The notes under the pieces are model-generated. The model was not told the DNA's origin and did not search any database. It saw only the letters and a program-made list of their open reading frames with translations. From positions 1,381,001-1,445,000 of the forward strand of contig NC_049912.1 of NCBI RefSeq assembly GCF_001411555.2: a stretch of 64,000 nt of DNA, read 5' to 3'. Numbering within the stretch: the first letter of the stretch is position 1; each line of letters opens with the position of its first letter. The translations under genes were made by a program, and so were the position numbers. Source of the stretch: Juglans regia. Lineage: Eukaryota; Streptophyta; Magnoliopsida; Fagales; Juglandaceae. Positions 34,668 to 45,889 of the stretch are shown here, piece by piece.

Positions 34668-34910
34668 CTAATTCTCTCCATTGAAGCAAGAAATGTGGAA
34701 CCAAGGAAGAAGTTCTTGAGGTGTGCAAGGTGCTCGGGTCCTGCAGACACAAAAGTCATAGAATCAACACTGCCTAGAAAATTTGTTGCAAGCCCAAGCA
34801 ACTTGCACCTTCACGGTACTAAAACTACTGCCATTATTGGATTCGTTGAAGCTTTCCAACCCACGAGCCCAGGCCATAGTCCCGGAGTTGGCCATTCCAT
34901 TCATAACTAG
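34665..34910 (+). pseudogene. CEP: Promoterless, 5'-truncated CEP copy
   Basis: Matches the fourth CEP gene from its HELILSIEAR segment to the stop codon, including the C-x2-C pair and a CEP domain AFQPTSPGHSPGVGH whose invariant Arg at position 3 is now Gln. The first 25 codons, the ATG, the hydrophobic signal core and the promoter are absent, cut at the duplication join. The in-frame codon at 34695 is GTG, not ATG. Reading upstream in frame, no ATG appears before a stop codon near 34596. Without a signal peptide it cannot make a secreted hormone. Confidence 0.88.
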
Positions 34911-36148
34911 AAATAATATTTGGTTTGCATGATCTAGAAAGCGTGTGTACGTACCAATAATTGCATGCAGTATTGCATGTCACTCATTGATGTGCAGCAT
35001 TTTGAATATTCCTCGTACGTACCTACTTAGATGTTTGATTACACTGTGCTTTCTTATTTCACGTCATGTACTTCTTATAGTTTCTGATCTGTTTTGTGGA
35101 GCTCGTTCTCTCATGTAATCTGCTAGCTACATGTGTGTTTGTTTTTCTTTCTTGTACAAGTAAATCATGTAATCTGTTTTGCATCTATATTGTCTTCGTT
35201 TTCACAAGACCAGGACGTTACGCAACTCATGCTCAATGCACTATAAGGCTAACAAAACCATACCCTAGTTCGTACAAACCAAAGCACAGAAAACATGAGT
35301 ACCATAAGCTCTTAGTGAGTACGTACAAATTTACAATTCTCAACAACTTATTAATCACAGATGATCAAAATGAGCCTTGATGTCAAAATTGGCTAAACCC
35401 AGGCCTATATACAGGTCATCATATATAATTATCTTCATATATAGATATATAGTGATATATATTACTGATCAATAGAATTTTTTTGAGAAAAAGACTGATC
35501 TTATTAATTCTCATAAACCAAAGAATGGATTCAAGGACGAATGTCCTCCAATTGAATACTCTCCTTAAAGAGGTCTAAAGCATTCTTTGCTAACACATGA
35601 GCAACATGATTAATACTCATGTTTGGTACTTAACAGATCGACCAATGATGCACCTTCCTCAACAAATTATTAACGTCTCTGATGATCATTCCCACTGAAT
35701 TCCATTTCTCCTCTGTGCTGTTGATAGCATTAACCACTGAAAGTGCATCTCCTTCGAATATAACTTGCTGCAGTCCCAGTTCATTGCAGAGAATAGTGCG
35801 TTAAGTGCTGCTATGGATTCCCCCAGCTGTGCATCTGGAAAAATCTCCATAGTTGATCTTAGAGTTGCTACTACTCTGCCTTCTCAATCTCTTACAATGA
35901 CTCATATTCCAACTTTACACTGTACTTTATCGATGGCTGGCTCCATCCCAGTTAATCTTATATGTGTCAAGAGGAGGTGTTTCCCATTTGTGAACTATTC
36001 TTGTGCAAATCCCTGCTCTGATGGTACCCTTTTCAGTGATTTCCTACAATCCTCTAGTGCTTGGTGTTAATGGAGGACCAGATTACTAGGAGGTTTGAAT
36101 TTTTCTTCAAAAACGAAGGTATTCATTTTCTTCAAATATGATGAGTAG

Positions 36149-36409
36149 TATTAAGGCAACTTCAGCACTTGACTCAGTAATGCACTCTGGACAGACTCAT
36201 GAACAACCGAGAAGCACAGTAGAGAAATCACCCTCTAGCCACGTCATTTACAAGGAATAACTGATTGCCTATCTTCTAGAATATTCTCTGTTATTCAATA
36301 CAATGTAATCTGCACTCTATAAATACCATGTACGTTTGTACCACGAGATATGAATGGAAATATAAGTTTGTTGAGATCTTCTGTCAAACACCTGTAGTGC
36401 GTTTTAATA
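36149..36409 (+). repeat. 5' LTR of Copia-2
   Basis: 261 bases, TATTAAGGCAAC to GCGTTTTAATA, with a promoter TATA-like TATAAATA near 36318. It differs from the 3' LTR at four transitions. Confidence 0.95.
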
Positions 36410-36424
36410 TGGTATCAAGAGCCA
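36410..36424 (+). other. Primer-binding site of Copia-2
   Basis: TGGTATCAAGAGCC directly after the 5' LTR; resembles the complement of initiator-Met tRNA (TGGTATCAGAGC) with an extra A. Confidence 0.8.
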
Positions 36425-36460
36425 AATAGGACTAGCGTCCCTTTCCTCCTCTTCTACATC

Positions 36461-39400
36461 ATGAGCTCAAAAAGACGACAGAGCTCTGAAAATCCCACCC
36501 TCCTCACCTCTGCGACCCATTTTATCACTCAGAAACTTTCCATCGACAACTACCTTCTATGGAAGGCCCAGATTCTACCCTTTCTTACTGGTTATCAGTT
36601 GTCTGGCTATATTGATGGCACCATTGCTGAGCCTCCTACCACCATTGATAATGAACCAAATCCTGCCTATCAAGAATGGCGTCTCCAAGACCAAATTATT
36701 GTTTCAGTTCTCAACTCCTCACTCACCGATACAGTACTTTCTCAAGTTCTTGATTGAAAAACCTCTCGTGAAATCTGGATGCAACTTTATGGAATGTTTT
36801 CTGCTCAGACTTCCACCCATATCATGCAAACTCAATACAAATTAGCCACTCTTAAAAAAGGTTCCGAGTCCATCACTCAATATTTTCACAGAGCCACTTC
36901 ACTCTCAGCTTCTCTTGGTGCCGCTGGGAAGCCACTTCCTCCATCTGATTTCGTTACATATCTCTTAGCTGGCCTTAGTTCTGACTATGAGTCACTTGTT
37001 ACCTCTATCACAACCAGACCTGAACCTCTTTCTCCATCTCAGGTCTACTCGTATTTGCTCAATCATGAGTCTCAGCTCACTCATCAAACCGAGTCTCTCC
37101 TGTCTAATACCAATCTTTCTGCAAATAATACTACTGTCAAACCACCCTCCTCATCTTATGCACCATATCGTGGTCGCGGTCGTGCACCTCGTCGTGGCCG
37201 TGGTCCTGTTCGCTCAAATCCCAACTCTTCTTCTCATTTCTCTACTCATTCGGCTTCTCGTCCTACTTGTCAAATTTGTAACAAAATAGGACACTCGGCT
37301 ATCTCCTGCTACTCTCGATTTGATCAGAGTTATCAGACTTCACCATCCCCTGCTCTAGCTGCTCACTTCACTGCTCTGCCTCACTCTTCTTCTTCCACCA
37401 CAGATTGGTTCCCGGATACAGCTGCGACTAATCACTTCACAGCTGAGCTGTCCAACCTCAATCTTGGCTCCAATCCATATCATGGTCTAGATCAAGTCTG
37501 CATCGGTGATGGGTCTTCACTTCCGATTTCAAACACTGGCATGGCTAATCTCTCGTCTTCCACTGGAAAATTCCTTCTCACTAAACTTTTGCATGTTCCA
37601 AATATCACACAGAATCTCTTATCTCTGCGTCAATTCTGTTTGGACAATTCTGTTTACTTTGAATTTAACTCTTCTGGTTTTCTTGTGAAGGATCTGCGTA
37701 CATAGGCAGTGCTGCTCCAGGGACCCGTTAGAAATGGCCTCTATGTACTTCCCACGGCTGGCAAACCATCTTCCTCTTCCATCTCCACTCCTCTGGCTTA
37801 TATTGGTGAACGCACCACTCCACAGCTTTGGCATGCTCGTTTGGGTCATCCCTCCCCACGCATGACTTCCTTCACTATTTCTAGTTTTCAGCTTCCAGTT
37901 GCAAATAAGTCTGTGATCTCCTCATGTCCATCATGTTCACAAGGCAAATCTCATGCCTTACCGCATCCCTCATCTCCATCACGCTCCCAAAAACCTTTTG
38001 ATTTACTATTTTTAGATGTTTGGGGTCCAGCACCTGTGCTGTCCACCTCTAGTCACAGATTCTATCTCTCTATTGTAGATGATTACACAAAATATATTTG
38101 GTATTTTCCATTACATTCGAAATCTGATGTGTCTACCATTTTTCTTGCATTTTTAAGATATGTCAGTAATTCCTTCTCTTCTAATGTCATCTCCATTCAA
38201 ACCGATTGGGGCGGTGAATTCCGTCCTCTTCGTTCTTTACTCAAACAGTTTGGCATATCTCATCGCATCACTTGTCCATATTCTCATGCTTAAAATGGCA
38301 TAGTAGAAAGACGTCACAGACATATTGTTGAAACCGGTTTATCCCTCTTAGCTCATGCCTTTGTTCCCAACACATATTGGACTGAGGCATTTCGGACGGC
38401 TGTTTTCCTCATCAACAGAATGCCCACACCCATCCTTCATAACAAATCACCTTTCCAAGTTTTGTTTGGTCATCCTCCTGACTATTCCTTTTTACGTGTT
38501 TTTGGGTCTACATGTTGGCCCAACCTACGGCCCTTTAATCATCACAAAATGGATTTTAGATCAAAACTCTGTGTGTTTATGGGCTATACTTCAGACCATA
38601 AAGGGTACAACTGTTTACACTTGCCCTCTGGAAAAATTTTTGTGTCTCAGGATGTCACTTTTGAAGAAACACAATTTCCTTTTCAAAATCTGGACAGCCC
38701 ATCCAGTAGCTCCCGTCCCCTTGGTCCACAGCCCCTCCCATTTCCAAAGGCCCCTTCACTTACTGGGCCTCCCTTAAATCTCTCTGAGCCCACTAACCCA
38801 TCTTCTACCTTACCTCCATCCAGCCGATCCACTCAATCGAATTTACCCCATTCTCTCAATACATCCTCTTCCCTCGATACAAACCCTAATACCTCGCCCC
38901 CTTCTTCTGTCATTTCCTCTCCGCCCCCACCTCGTGCTCCTCTTCCCCATCCCATGATTACCCGGTCTCAAGCTCATACTCATCGGCCTCTTGTACGCTC
39001 GGATGGTACTATTCCGTGGCCCACAAAACCCTCTCTCTCTCTCACCGAATCACTTCCCATACTTGAAGATCCTTCCTCTTTCATCAAAGCCTTCAAGTTC
39101 CATGAATGGCGTCTAGCCATGAACACAGAGTTTCAAGCCCTTCTTCATAATCGCACATGGGAACTTGTTCCACCTTCCCCAAGCTTTAATGTTCTTGGAT
39201 CCAAATGGATCCTCAAATCTAAACGGCGCGCTGATGGTACTCTTGAGAGGCGAAAGGCTCGCCTTGTCGCCAAGGGTTATCATCAACAAGCTAGCTTAGA
39301 TTACACCGAGACCTTTAGCCCGGTTGTTAAACCCAGCACAATTCGTCTTCTTCTGTCTCTAGCCGTGCACCATAACTGGCCCCTCCATCAACTTGATATC

Positions 39401-40497
39401 CAGAATGCCTTTCTGCACGGGGACCTGGAGGAGGACGTCTACATGCAGCAACCACAAGGGTTTGTCCATTCTGAATTTCCCTCTTATGTCTGTAAATTGC
39501 GTAAGTCCATCTATGGTTTGAAACAAGCCCCTAGGGCTTGGTTTTCAAAATTGAGTACTAAACTGTTAGAACTTGGTTTTGTTGGTTCCAAATCTGACTC
39601 CTCTTTGTTTATTTACTCTGCTTCAAGTGAATCGATTTATGTCCTCATTTATGTTGATGATATTGTGGTTACTGCATCTCAACCATTTTTAATCACTGAG
39701 TTCATTTCGGCTTTGAGTTTAGCATTCCCGGTCAAGGATTTGGGTGCCTTACATTACTTTCTAGGTCTAGAGGTCCATCAAGATGCTACGGATCTTTATG
39801 TATCACAAACTAAATACATCTCTGACCTCCTAGCCAGGACTAATATGCACCTCTCCAAACCTGTCAACATTCCTATGTCTGTTTCCGATAAGCTGACAGC
39901 CTCTGATGGAAATTCTTTTGAAGACCCACATCTCTACCGTAGTGTTGTAGGTAGTCTCCAGTATCTTGCCTTCACACGTCCTGATATTTCCTTTGCAGTC
40001 AACCGTGTCTGTCAATTCATGCATTCCCCTCGTCTTCCTCATTGGCAGGCGGTTAAGAGGATTCTTCGTTATCTTCGTCATACATCCTCACTTGGCTTGT
40101 ACTTCTCACCCACTTCCTCTCTTGCACTCATGGCCTTCTCTGATGCAGATTGGGCTGGTTGCCCTGATGACCGGAGATCAACTGGAGGTTTCTGTGTTCT
40201 GTTTGGATCTCATCTTATATCTTGGGGCTCTAAAAAGCAGCCCACTGTTGCTAGATCCTCCAATGAGGCATAATACAAAGCTGTTGCAAATCCTGTTATG
40301 CATGCTCGAACTAAACATGTTGAATTGGATTTTCATTTTGTGCGAGAACGAGTGGCTGCCAAGATGCTCAAAGTTTCTTTTCTTTCAAGTAAAGATCAGC
40401 TAGCTGACATTTTTACCAAACCGCTCTCTGCTGCAAGGTTCTCTACACTTCGCTCAAGTCTCATAGTAATATCTGTCCTGCTTGAATCGAGGGGGGA
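36461..40497 (+). pseudogene. Copia-2 gag-pol: one frame, four stops, one in-frame deletion
   Basis: A single reading frame from the ATG at 36461 encodes gag (LLWKAQILPFL). A CCHC zinc knuckle CQICNKIGHSAISC is at 37268-37309. The protease is PDTAATNHF near 37410, and the pre-integrase domain is LWHARLGHPS near 37828. The integrase core contains LFLDVWGPAPV (near 38010) and QTDWGGEF (near 38200). RT contains QNAFLHGDL and YVDDIVVTAS (39650), and RNase H contains DADWAGCPDD (40145). Nonsense codons interrupt it at 36755, 37703, 38291 and 40271. After the last, about 38 codons of RNase H are missing without a frame change compared with Copia-1, including its CDN segment. The frame then reads on through the polypurine tract into the 3' LTR to 40609. 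Confidence 0.92.
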
Positions 40498-40758
40498 TAT
40501 TAAGGCAACTTCAGCACTTGACTCAATAATGCACTCTGGACAGACTCATGAACAACCGAGAAGCACAGTAGAGAAATCACCCTCTAGCCACGTCATTTAC
40601 AAGGAATAACCGATTGCCTATCTTCTAGAATATTCTTTGTTATTCAATACAATGTAATCTGCACTCTATAAATACCATGTACGTTTGTATCACGAGATAT
40701 GAATGGAAATATAAGTTTGTTGAGATCTTCTGTCAAACACCTGTAGTGCGTTTTAATA
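40498..40758 (+). repeat. 3' LTR of Copia-2
   Basis: 261 bases, 98.5 percent identical to the 5' LTR by direct comparison (four differences). Confidence 0.95.
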
Positions 40759-42579
40759 AGCAGTTATTGCAATCTTTCTAGTACTACCTCTTCCGGCATG
40801 AATGAACAGAAATAAGTGAGCAAATCCTGAAATGGTGTTTCCTAAACACTGGACTTCTGTAACCTTCCAGAGCATGAACCCCAAACATCCTAAACTGACC
40901 TATAGCTCCATAAAGCATGCATGTACGACAGTTTCTGGCTCTTTCAAACATAAAGGACAATTAGAGGAATCCACCACCTTTCGTTTGAAAAGAATATTGA
41001 GTTTTGTGGGAAGAGCCTCATGACTAGCTCTCCAAAGAAAGACTTTGACAGATTTGGAACTTCTTCCATATTTTTGGCCAGACCTCATGAATGCTCGATT
41101 ATTGTCCCTTCCTTCTATCCATGAGTTCTCCTTGCAGGTGGTATGCACTTTTAATGAGAACTTATCATCTGCAATGCACCTCCAAGCCAACCTATCTGAA
41201 CTATTACAAAGACTTATGGGAATTCTAGAAATAATCTCATAGTCAGAATCCGAGAAAATTTCCTTCAATAAAGATAAGTTCAAGTGCTTTGAATTTTTAT
41301 CTGTCAAGTCTTTAACCTTTGCATTTCCATCCAATAGCCTCACTGGAGTTTGAATCCTGAAAGATGATGGTTTAGGGACCCATTTGTCATGTCATATCTT
41401 CCCTGATTCTCCATTCCATATTTTCCACATCAACCCTTCATTGAAGAGTTGTCTAGCTGCCAATATACTCTTCCATATAAAGGATCCATTAATTGCTACC
41501 CAGTTTGGTATTGAGAAAGTCTGTTTGAGGAAAATATTTAGCCTTTAAAACCTTTCCTTCCAATGAATGTGAATGCTGAATTAGTCTCCATCCTTGTTTT
41601 GCTAGTAAAGCCAAATTGAAATTTTCAAAGTCCCTAAAGCCCAATCCATCTGCATTCTTAGCCTTTCCTAACTACTGCCAAATTAACCATTGAATTTTTT
41701 ATCTGTCTTCCCTTTGCCCCCGCCAGAAGTTTTGCAAAACTCTATTAATCTCCTTCAATAAGACCTTTGGTATCTTGAAAAGGCCCATGCTATAGGTAGG
41801 TATAGCCTGAATAACACATTTGAGGAGGATTTCTTTGACTGCTTGTGATAAGAATTTCACCTTCCAGTTACTCATTTTACTTCTGATCTTGTCTAGTATT
41901 GAATTGAAGGCTTTGGGTTTGTGTCTATCCACATATGAAGGTAAACCCAAATATTTCTCATATGACTTTTGCAGCTAGCTCTAACACCTGTTGTTGCCAA
42001 GATAATACCCTTCACTTCTCTTTAACCTGATGCACGTTCATATGTTTCAAGAAGCTTGAAAAGCCTGCTCCATTCTAGGGAATTAGCCTTGCAGAAAAGA
42101 AGGTTGCCGTCTTCTGCAAAAAATAAGTGGTTAATTTGTAAAGAACCTCGAGCAATAGGTATCCCTGAAATATGGCATTTTTCTTCTGCATTGTTCAGTA
42201 TAGAGCTTAAGACTTCTGAACAAAGAAAGAATAAATAAGGGAAAAGGGGATCCCCGGCCCCTATCTGATTCCTCTTGAATGCTTGAATCTACTCTATGGG
42301 ACACCATTTATAAGAATGGAATAACTAATAGTACTCACACACTTCATAATTATCAGTGCAATCCAACTACTGTCAAAGTCCATTTTCTGCATAACAGATA
42401 TTATATCTTGCTTATATCTAGTTTGAGTGCCATGTAGCCTTCTTTTCTACCCTTCATTTGAGTTTGCATAGTGTGCACAACTTGCTTCATATATAGGCAA
42501 CAATAATATTATCAGATATAAGTCTACCTGGTATAAGGACACTTTGTGTTGGAGCTATCAGATACTGATCAATAGAATT

Positions 42580-42979
42580 GAATTAATTAGGATATATCAC
42601 GAAATTTTTGCATGAGTACGTACTTAATTCCATGTAATACTAAACAAGTAAATACTAGCTAGGAAATTCAATCCGTAATTTTGTTAATGAAAAATCCAAT
42701 TCAAAATCAATATATCTGATAAAAAACTACAAGGCTAAAGATCGATGCAAGTAATTAAGGAGTACTTCTCAAAATAAATAGTTTACGTACGTACATATGA
42801 TCATCATCAGGTCGATCAGAATCCAAGAGAAAAGGTAGGAACATATATAATGGATGAAGTCCACATGTATGATCTTACGGTGGGACGTCGTTCCTATCAT
42901 GCCTGAGTATTTTGGAGTTACGTACCCCGAAATCATCACATAAAAAGTTGTTTTCCAACTTCTTAGGAAACATGCACGC

Positions 42980-43017
<38 letters not shown>

Positions 43018-44656
43018 TCAATATATATATATATGCTGAACATGCTTATATATAACAGCCCAAAAGGTTGAATGGGCATTTGGTGAGACCAAATGGCATG
43101 ATTAATAACTCATTTGGACATAAAAAATGAGAAGCTAGGTAAGGCTAATGTACACATATATAGTTTGAATAGTTAGCAAACATTAACTAGTCATGACTTG
43201 CACATGCATCTTTCTTTGTGTAGTCTTTTGATATGTGTATTGGCTAGCCACATTTTGCGCGCTACACAAATTTGTATGTTTGTCAAAAAAGCATATAACA
43301 GTTGTATTGCTCTTCATCATTTTCTGTTGTCATGAGTAGTATTTATATAATGTAGTTATCTTTCTTAATCATCTAACCATAATATAAATATTAAAACAAA
43401 GCATACAATCAAACAAAATATTAAAGCAAAAATATATTAAAACTTGGAGTACTAAATAAATAATATAATGTCCAAATGCTATTGATCATTTTGTATTCAA
43501 ATATCATTTTTGCAATAACATATAACATACGTTCAAACCCTCCAAAAAAAAAAAATAACGTTCAAATATAATACAACTGACAATATTCGAAGGTTATATC
43601 TTCAAATAATTACATTTGGATGTTCCATACATTACAAGAAAATTTCTTATTTGTGGCTAGTTATTTCTTGCGAAAATAACTATTTCTTATTAAAATGAGT
43701 CTGTTTTCATCATAAATAGTCATTTTTTTCGCAAATAATTCATAACAAATGCTCGTTTTTCTTGTAATGATATATATATAATGAAGTTTGAATGTACAAA
43801 CTATATATGTGTGTCCAAGCATTATAAGATTACGTCTGAATGTAGCATGAGCATGGTACGTACAATGTCCAACCTATAAGTAATTCATGTTCAAGTGTTT
43901 TCCTTGTTAAATTTAAATGTACAGTATTGCCATTTGAATTTGTCTCCAATTTTTCCAAATTTTCTATGACGATTTACCAAAACTGTCACAAAAAAAAAAA
44001 AAAAAAACTCACATTTTTTTGTTGTATTTTATGTATATCAAAGTCCAAGCCGAAACAATAAATTATATTTTCAATTTTTGTTTTTAGAACAGGAAAAATG
44101 TATTAGAGATTACATTTATCTTAACAATCAGTAATATCATATACAATTTTAACTAGAGTATGCAACTCCTGTGTACTCCATTCGAAAAAAAAAAAAAAAA
44201 AGAAGGGTTCAATACTACTAAAAAATAATTTTTCATGCAGATTCCAGATTTATCTATTTTCTTTAGAAGAAGTGCGCAGGAGTACTTGCACACCCTAAGA
44301 TTGTAAATATCATTTTCATAATTTGAGGCTAAGATTTCTTTAAGCTTAAAACAAAATGGGTTCAAACTTCAACTCTCTAGACATTAGAGGTTGGAGATCG
44401 GTGACAGATGATGATGATGATGATGATTGTTGTTCGTTGACAAGTCAAATATAAACCCCAACCATACCACATTCATATATTTTGGTTTCGAACTACAACC
44501 ACCAAAATTCAGACAAAAAAAGAAAAAAACCAATAAATAGATCAAAACTCTAATTACCACTAATTAAAGAAACACAAAAGTCATGAACATTCTCCAAATG
44601 ACATATGTTTGCGATAAAAATGACCATTTCCTATTTTAAGCATCCCCCAAGAACCA
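42580..44656. other. Intergenic part of duplicated unit, copy B
   Basis: Same order as copy A: (TA)n at 42983-43014, the 240-bp gypsy-trace repeat at 43054-43295, the CACTA-like MITE at 43630-43769 (TSD ATA) and (GAT)n near 44408-44426, which has fewer units than copy A. No gene. Confidence 0.6.
43630..43769. mobile_element. CACTA-like MITE, copy B
   Basis: Duplicate of 31611-31751, with ends CATTACAAGAAAA and CATTACAAGAAAA (inverted) and ATA on both sides. Confidence 0.75.
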
Positions 44657-44664
44657 TATATAAA
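44657..44664 (+). promoter_or_regulatory. TATA box of small secreted-protein gene, copy B
   Basis: TATATAAA about 120 bases upstream of the ATG at 44778, conserved with copy A. Confidence 0.6.
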
Positions 44665-44777
44665 CATTGCACCATTTCAATTGATATTCACAGGATTTTT
44701 CATACTCTTATTCATCCCTAGTAAAGAGGAAAGAAAAAGTTGATTTCTTTCTGTTTGTTTGGAAGAAGGAAGAAGAA

Positions 44778-45709
44778 ATGGCTAGGGTTGCACTTGTTTT
44801 TGTAATCTCCTTTGCACTTTTTTTATCAATCCGCTCTGTGGTGGCTGAAGAAACCCCAGCGCTAAGTCCAATGGACTCAGATGCCTTTGCTCACTCACAA
44901 TCATGGGGCGAGTGGTTTGGAGATCAAACAGGCCAGTAAGTTCCTAGAATTGTAGTCCTTGAAGTTCCTAGAATTGTAGTCCTTGTAGTCTTATATATTT
45001 TTATTCAGTCTCTTTGTTTTTGCATTCTATATATGTGTGCACGCGCGTGAGTGAGAGAGAGACGCTAGATTAGTGAGAAGTACGATCTACAAAAGAATTT
45101 CATAATAGTAAATTCACAATCTGACATGATATAGTGTGATATATCATATTTACTTTATGATATAAAAAACTTTACAATCTGATGTATTATATTAAACTAC
45201 GTCAATTCGTATGATTATTTTCGTGAGATCCTTTTGTGGATGAATAATTCATCTCTCTCCATATATCCATAAAGAAATCAAAGCAAGAAACAACTTTCCT
45301 AAAAAGGGCACATATGCAAGTTGTTTTTTTCTTGTTCCTTTTTAGTTACTGGGAAATAAATTATTTTTCATGCAACCTAGCTAAGGGTTGAGATTCAAAA
45401 AATGGGAAAACCATTCTAACTAAGATATGAAGTGAGAGAAAAATAGATACACATAGTAAATAGAATTAAATAATTAAGATAAATTATTTTTATATATAAA
45501 TTGGACAAACCTTTAGAAAAATTTAATTCAAGATTCAAAATAACTTCATAACACATTTGATCTATGTTTCTTTTTTTCTTAATAAATATTTTTCAATTTA
45601 CTTTAATAAAGACTTTTTTTTCTTTTTCAGGCATACTGATGTCAAATCTAAGGATGACAATGCAGGAACACCAGTAGGGGAACCGATAGGAGCACCAACA
45701 AGTGCATAG
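44778..45709 (+). CDS. Small secreted protein, two exons, unrecognised family
   Basis: Exon 1 is 44778-44935 and exon 2 is 45631-45709, with a 695-base GT-AG intron (donor GTAAGT, acceptor TTTTTCAG). The product is 78 residues. Residues 1-24 form a signal peptide (MARVALVFVISFALFLSI then SVVAEE). The mature part contains TPALSPMDSD, a tryptophan-bearing QSWGEWFGDQTG segment, a charged KSKDDN stretch and a Pro/Gly-rich C terminus TPVGEPIGAPTSA. No cysteines follow the signal peptide. Ala/Ser/Pro content is slightly reminiscent of small arabinogalactan-type peptides, but I do not recognise the family. Copy A at 32754 is frameshifted, so this is the only intact copy here. Confidence 0.75.
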
Positions 45710-45889
45710 AAATATTGATATATAGTGGATGCAGCACTCTAATTACAATCTATATGATTATATATTACTTATAAGTTTGTTGGCCAAATAGTAACATGCA
45801 TCCTCTTCTAGACCCACACTTTTTTTAAATTTCTCGACACATTATCTACTTGTATACTTGTAACTTACCAATAAAATTATCTTTTTTTC

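Larger units (their letters stand above)
36149..40758 (+). mobile_element. Young Copia LTR retrotransposon (Copia-2)
   Basis: Two 261-bp LTRs (36149-36409, 40498-40758) differ at only four positions. Target duplication AGTAG/AGCAG is at 36144-36148 and 40759-40763; the empty site AGCAG is visible in copy A at 28741-28745. The primer-binding site TGGTATCAAGAGCC begins at 36410 and the polypurine tract GAGGGGGGA ends at 40497. The LTR ends are TATTAA...TTAATA, a perfect 6-bp inverted repeat without the usual TG...CA. It inserted into copy B after the segmental duplication. Confidence 0.95.
35480..42562 (-). mobile_element. 5'-truncated LINE, copy B, split by Copia-2
   Basis: Duplicate of the 28072-30542 LINE with the same 17-bp target duplications outside (35463-35479, 42563-42579). 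LINE parts are 35480-36148 and 40759-42562. The zf-RVT portion is at 41343-40900. RT fragments are at 41950-41699, where the frame starts later than in copy A. Non-functional. Confidence 0.88.

Noticed and set aside
38420..40273. 617-codon open frame as a host gene
   Set aside because: It is the RT/RNase H half of the Copia-2 polyprotein, bounded by in-frame stops within the LTR element.
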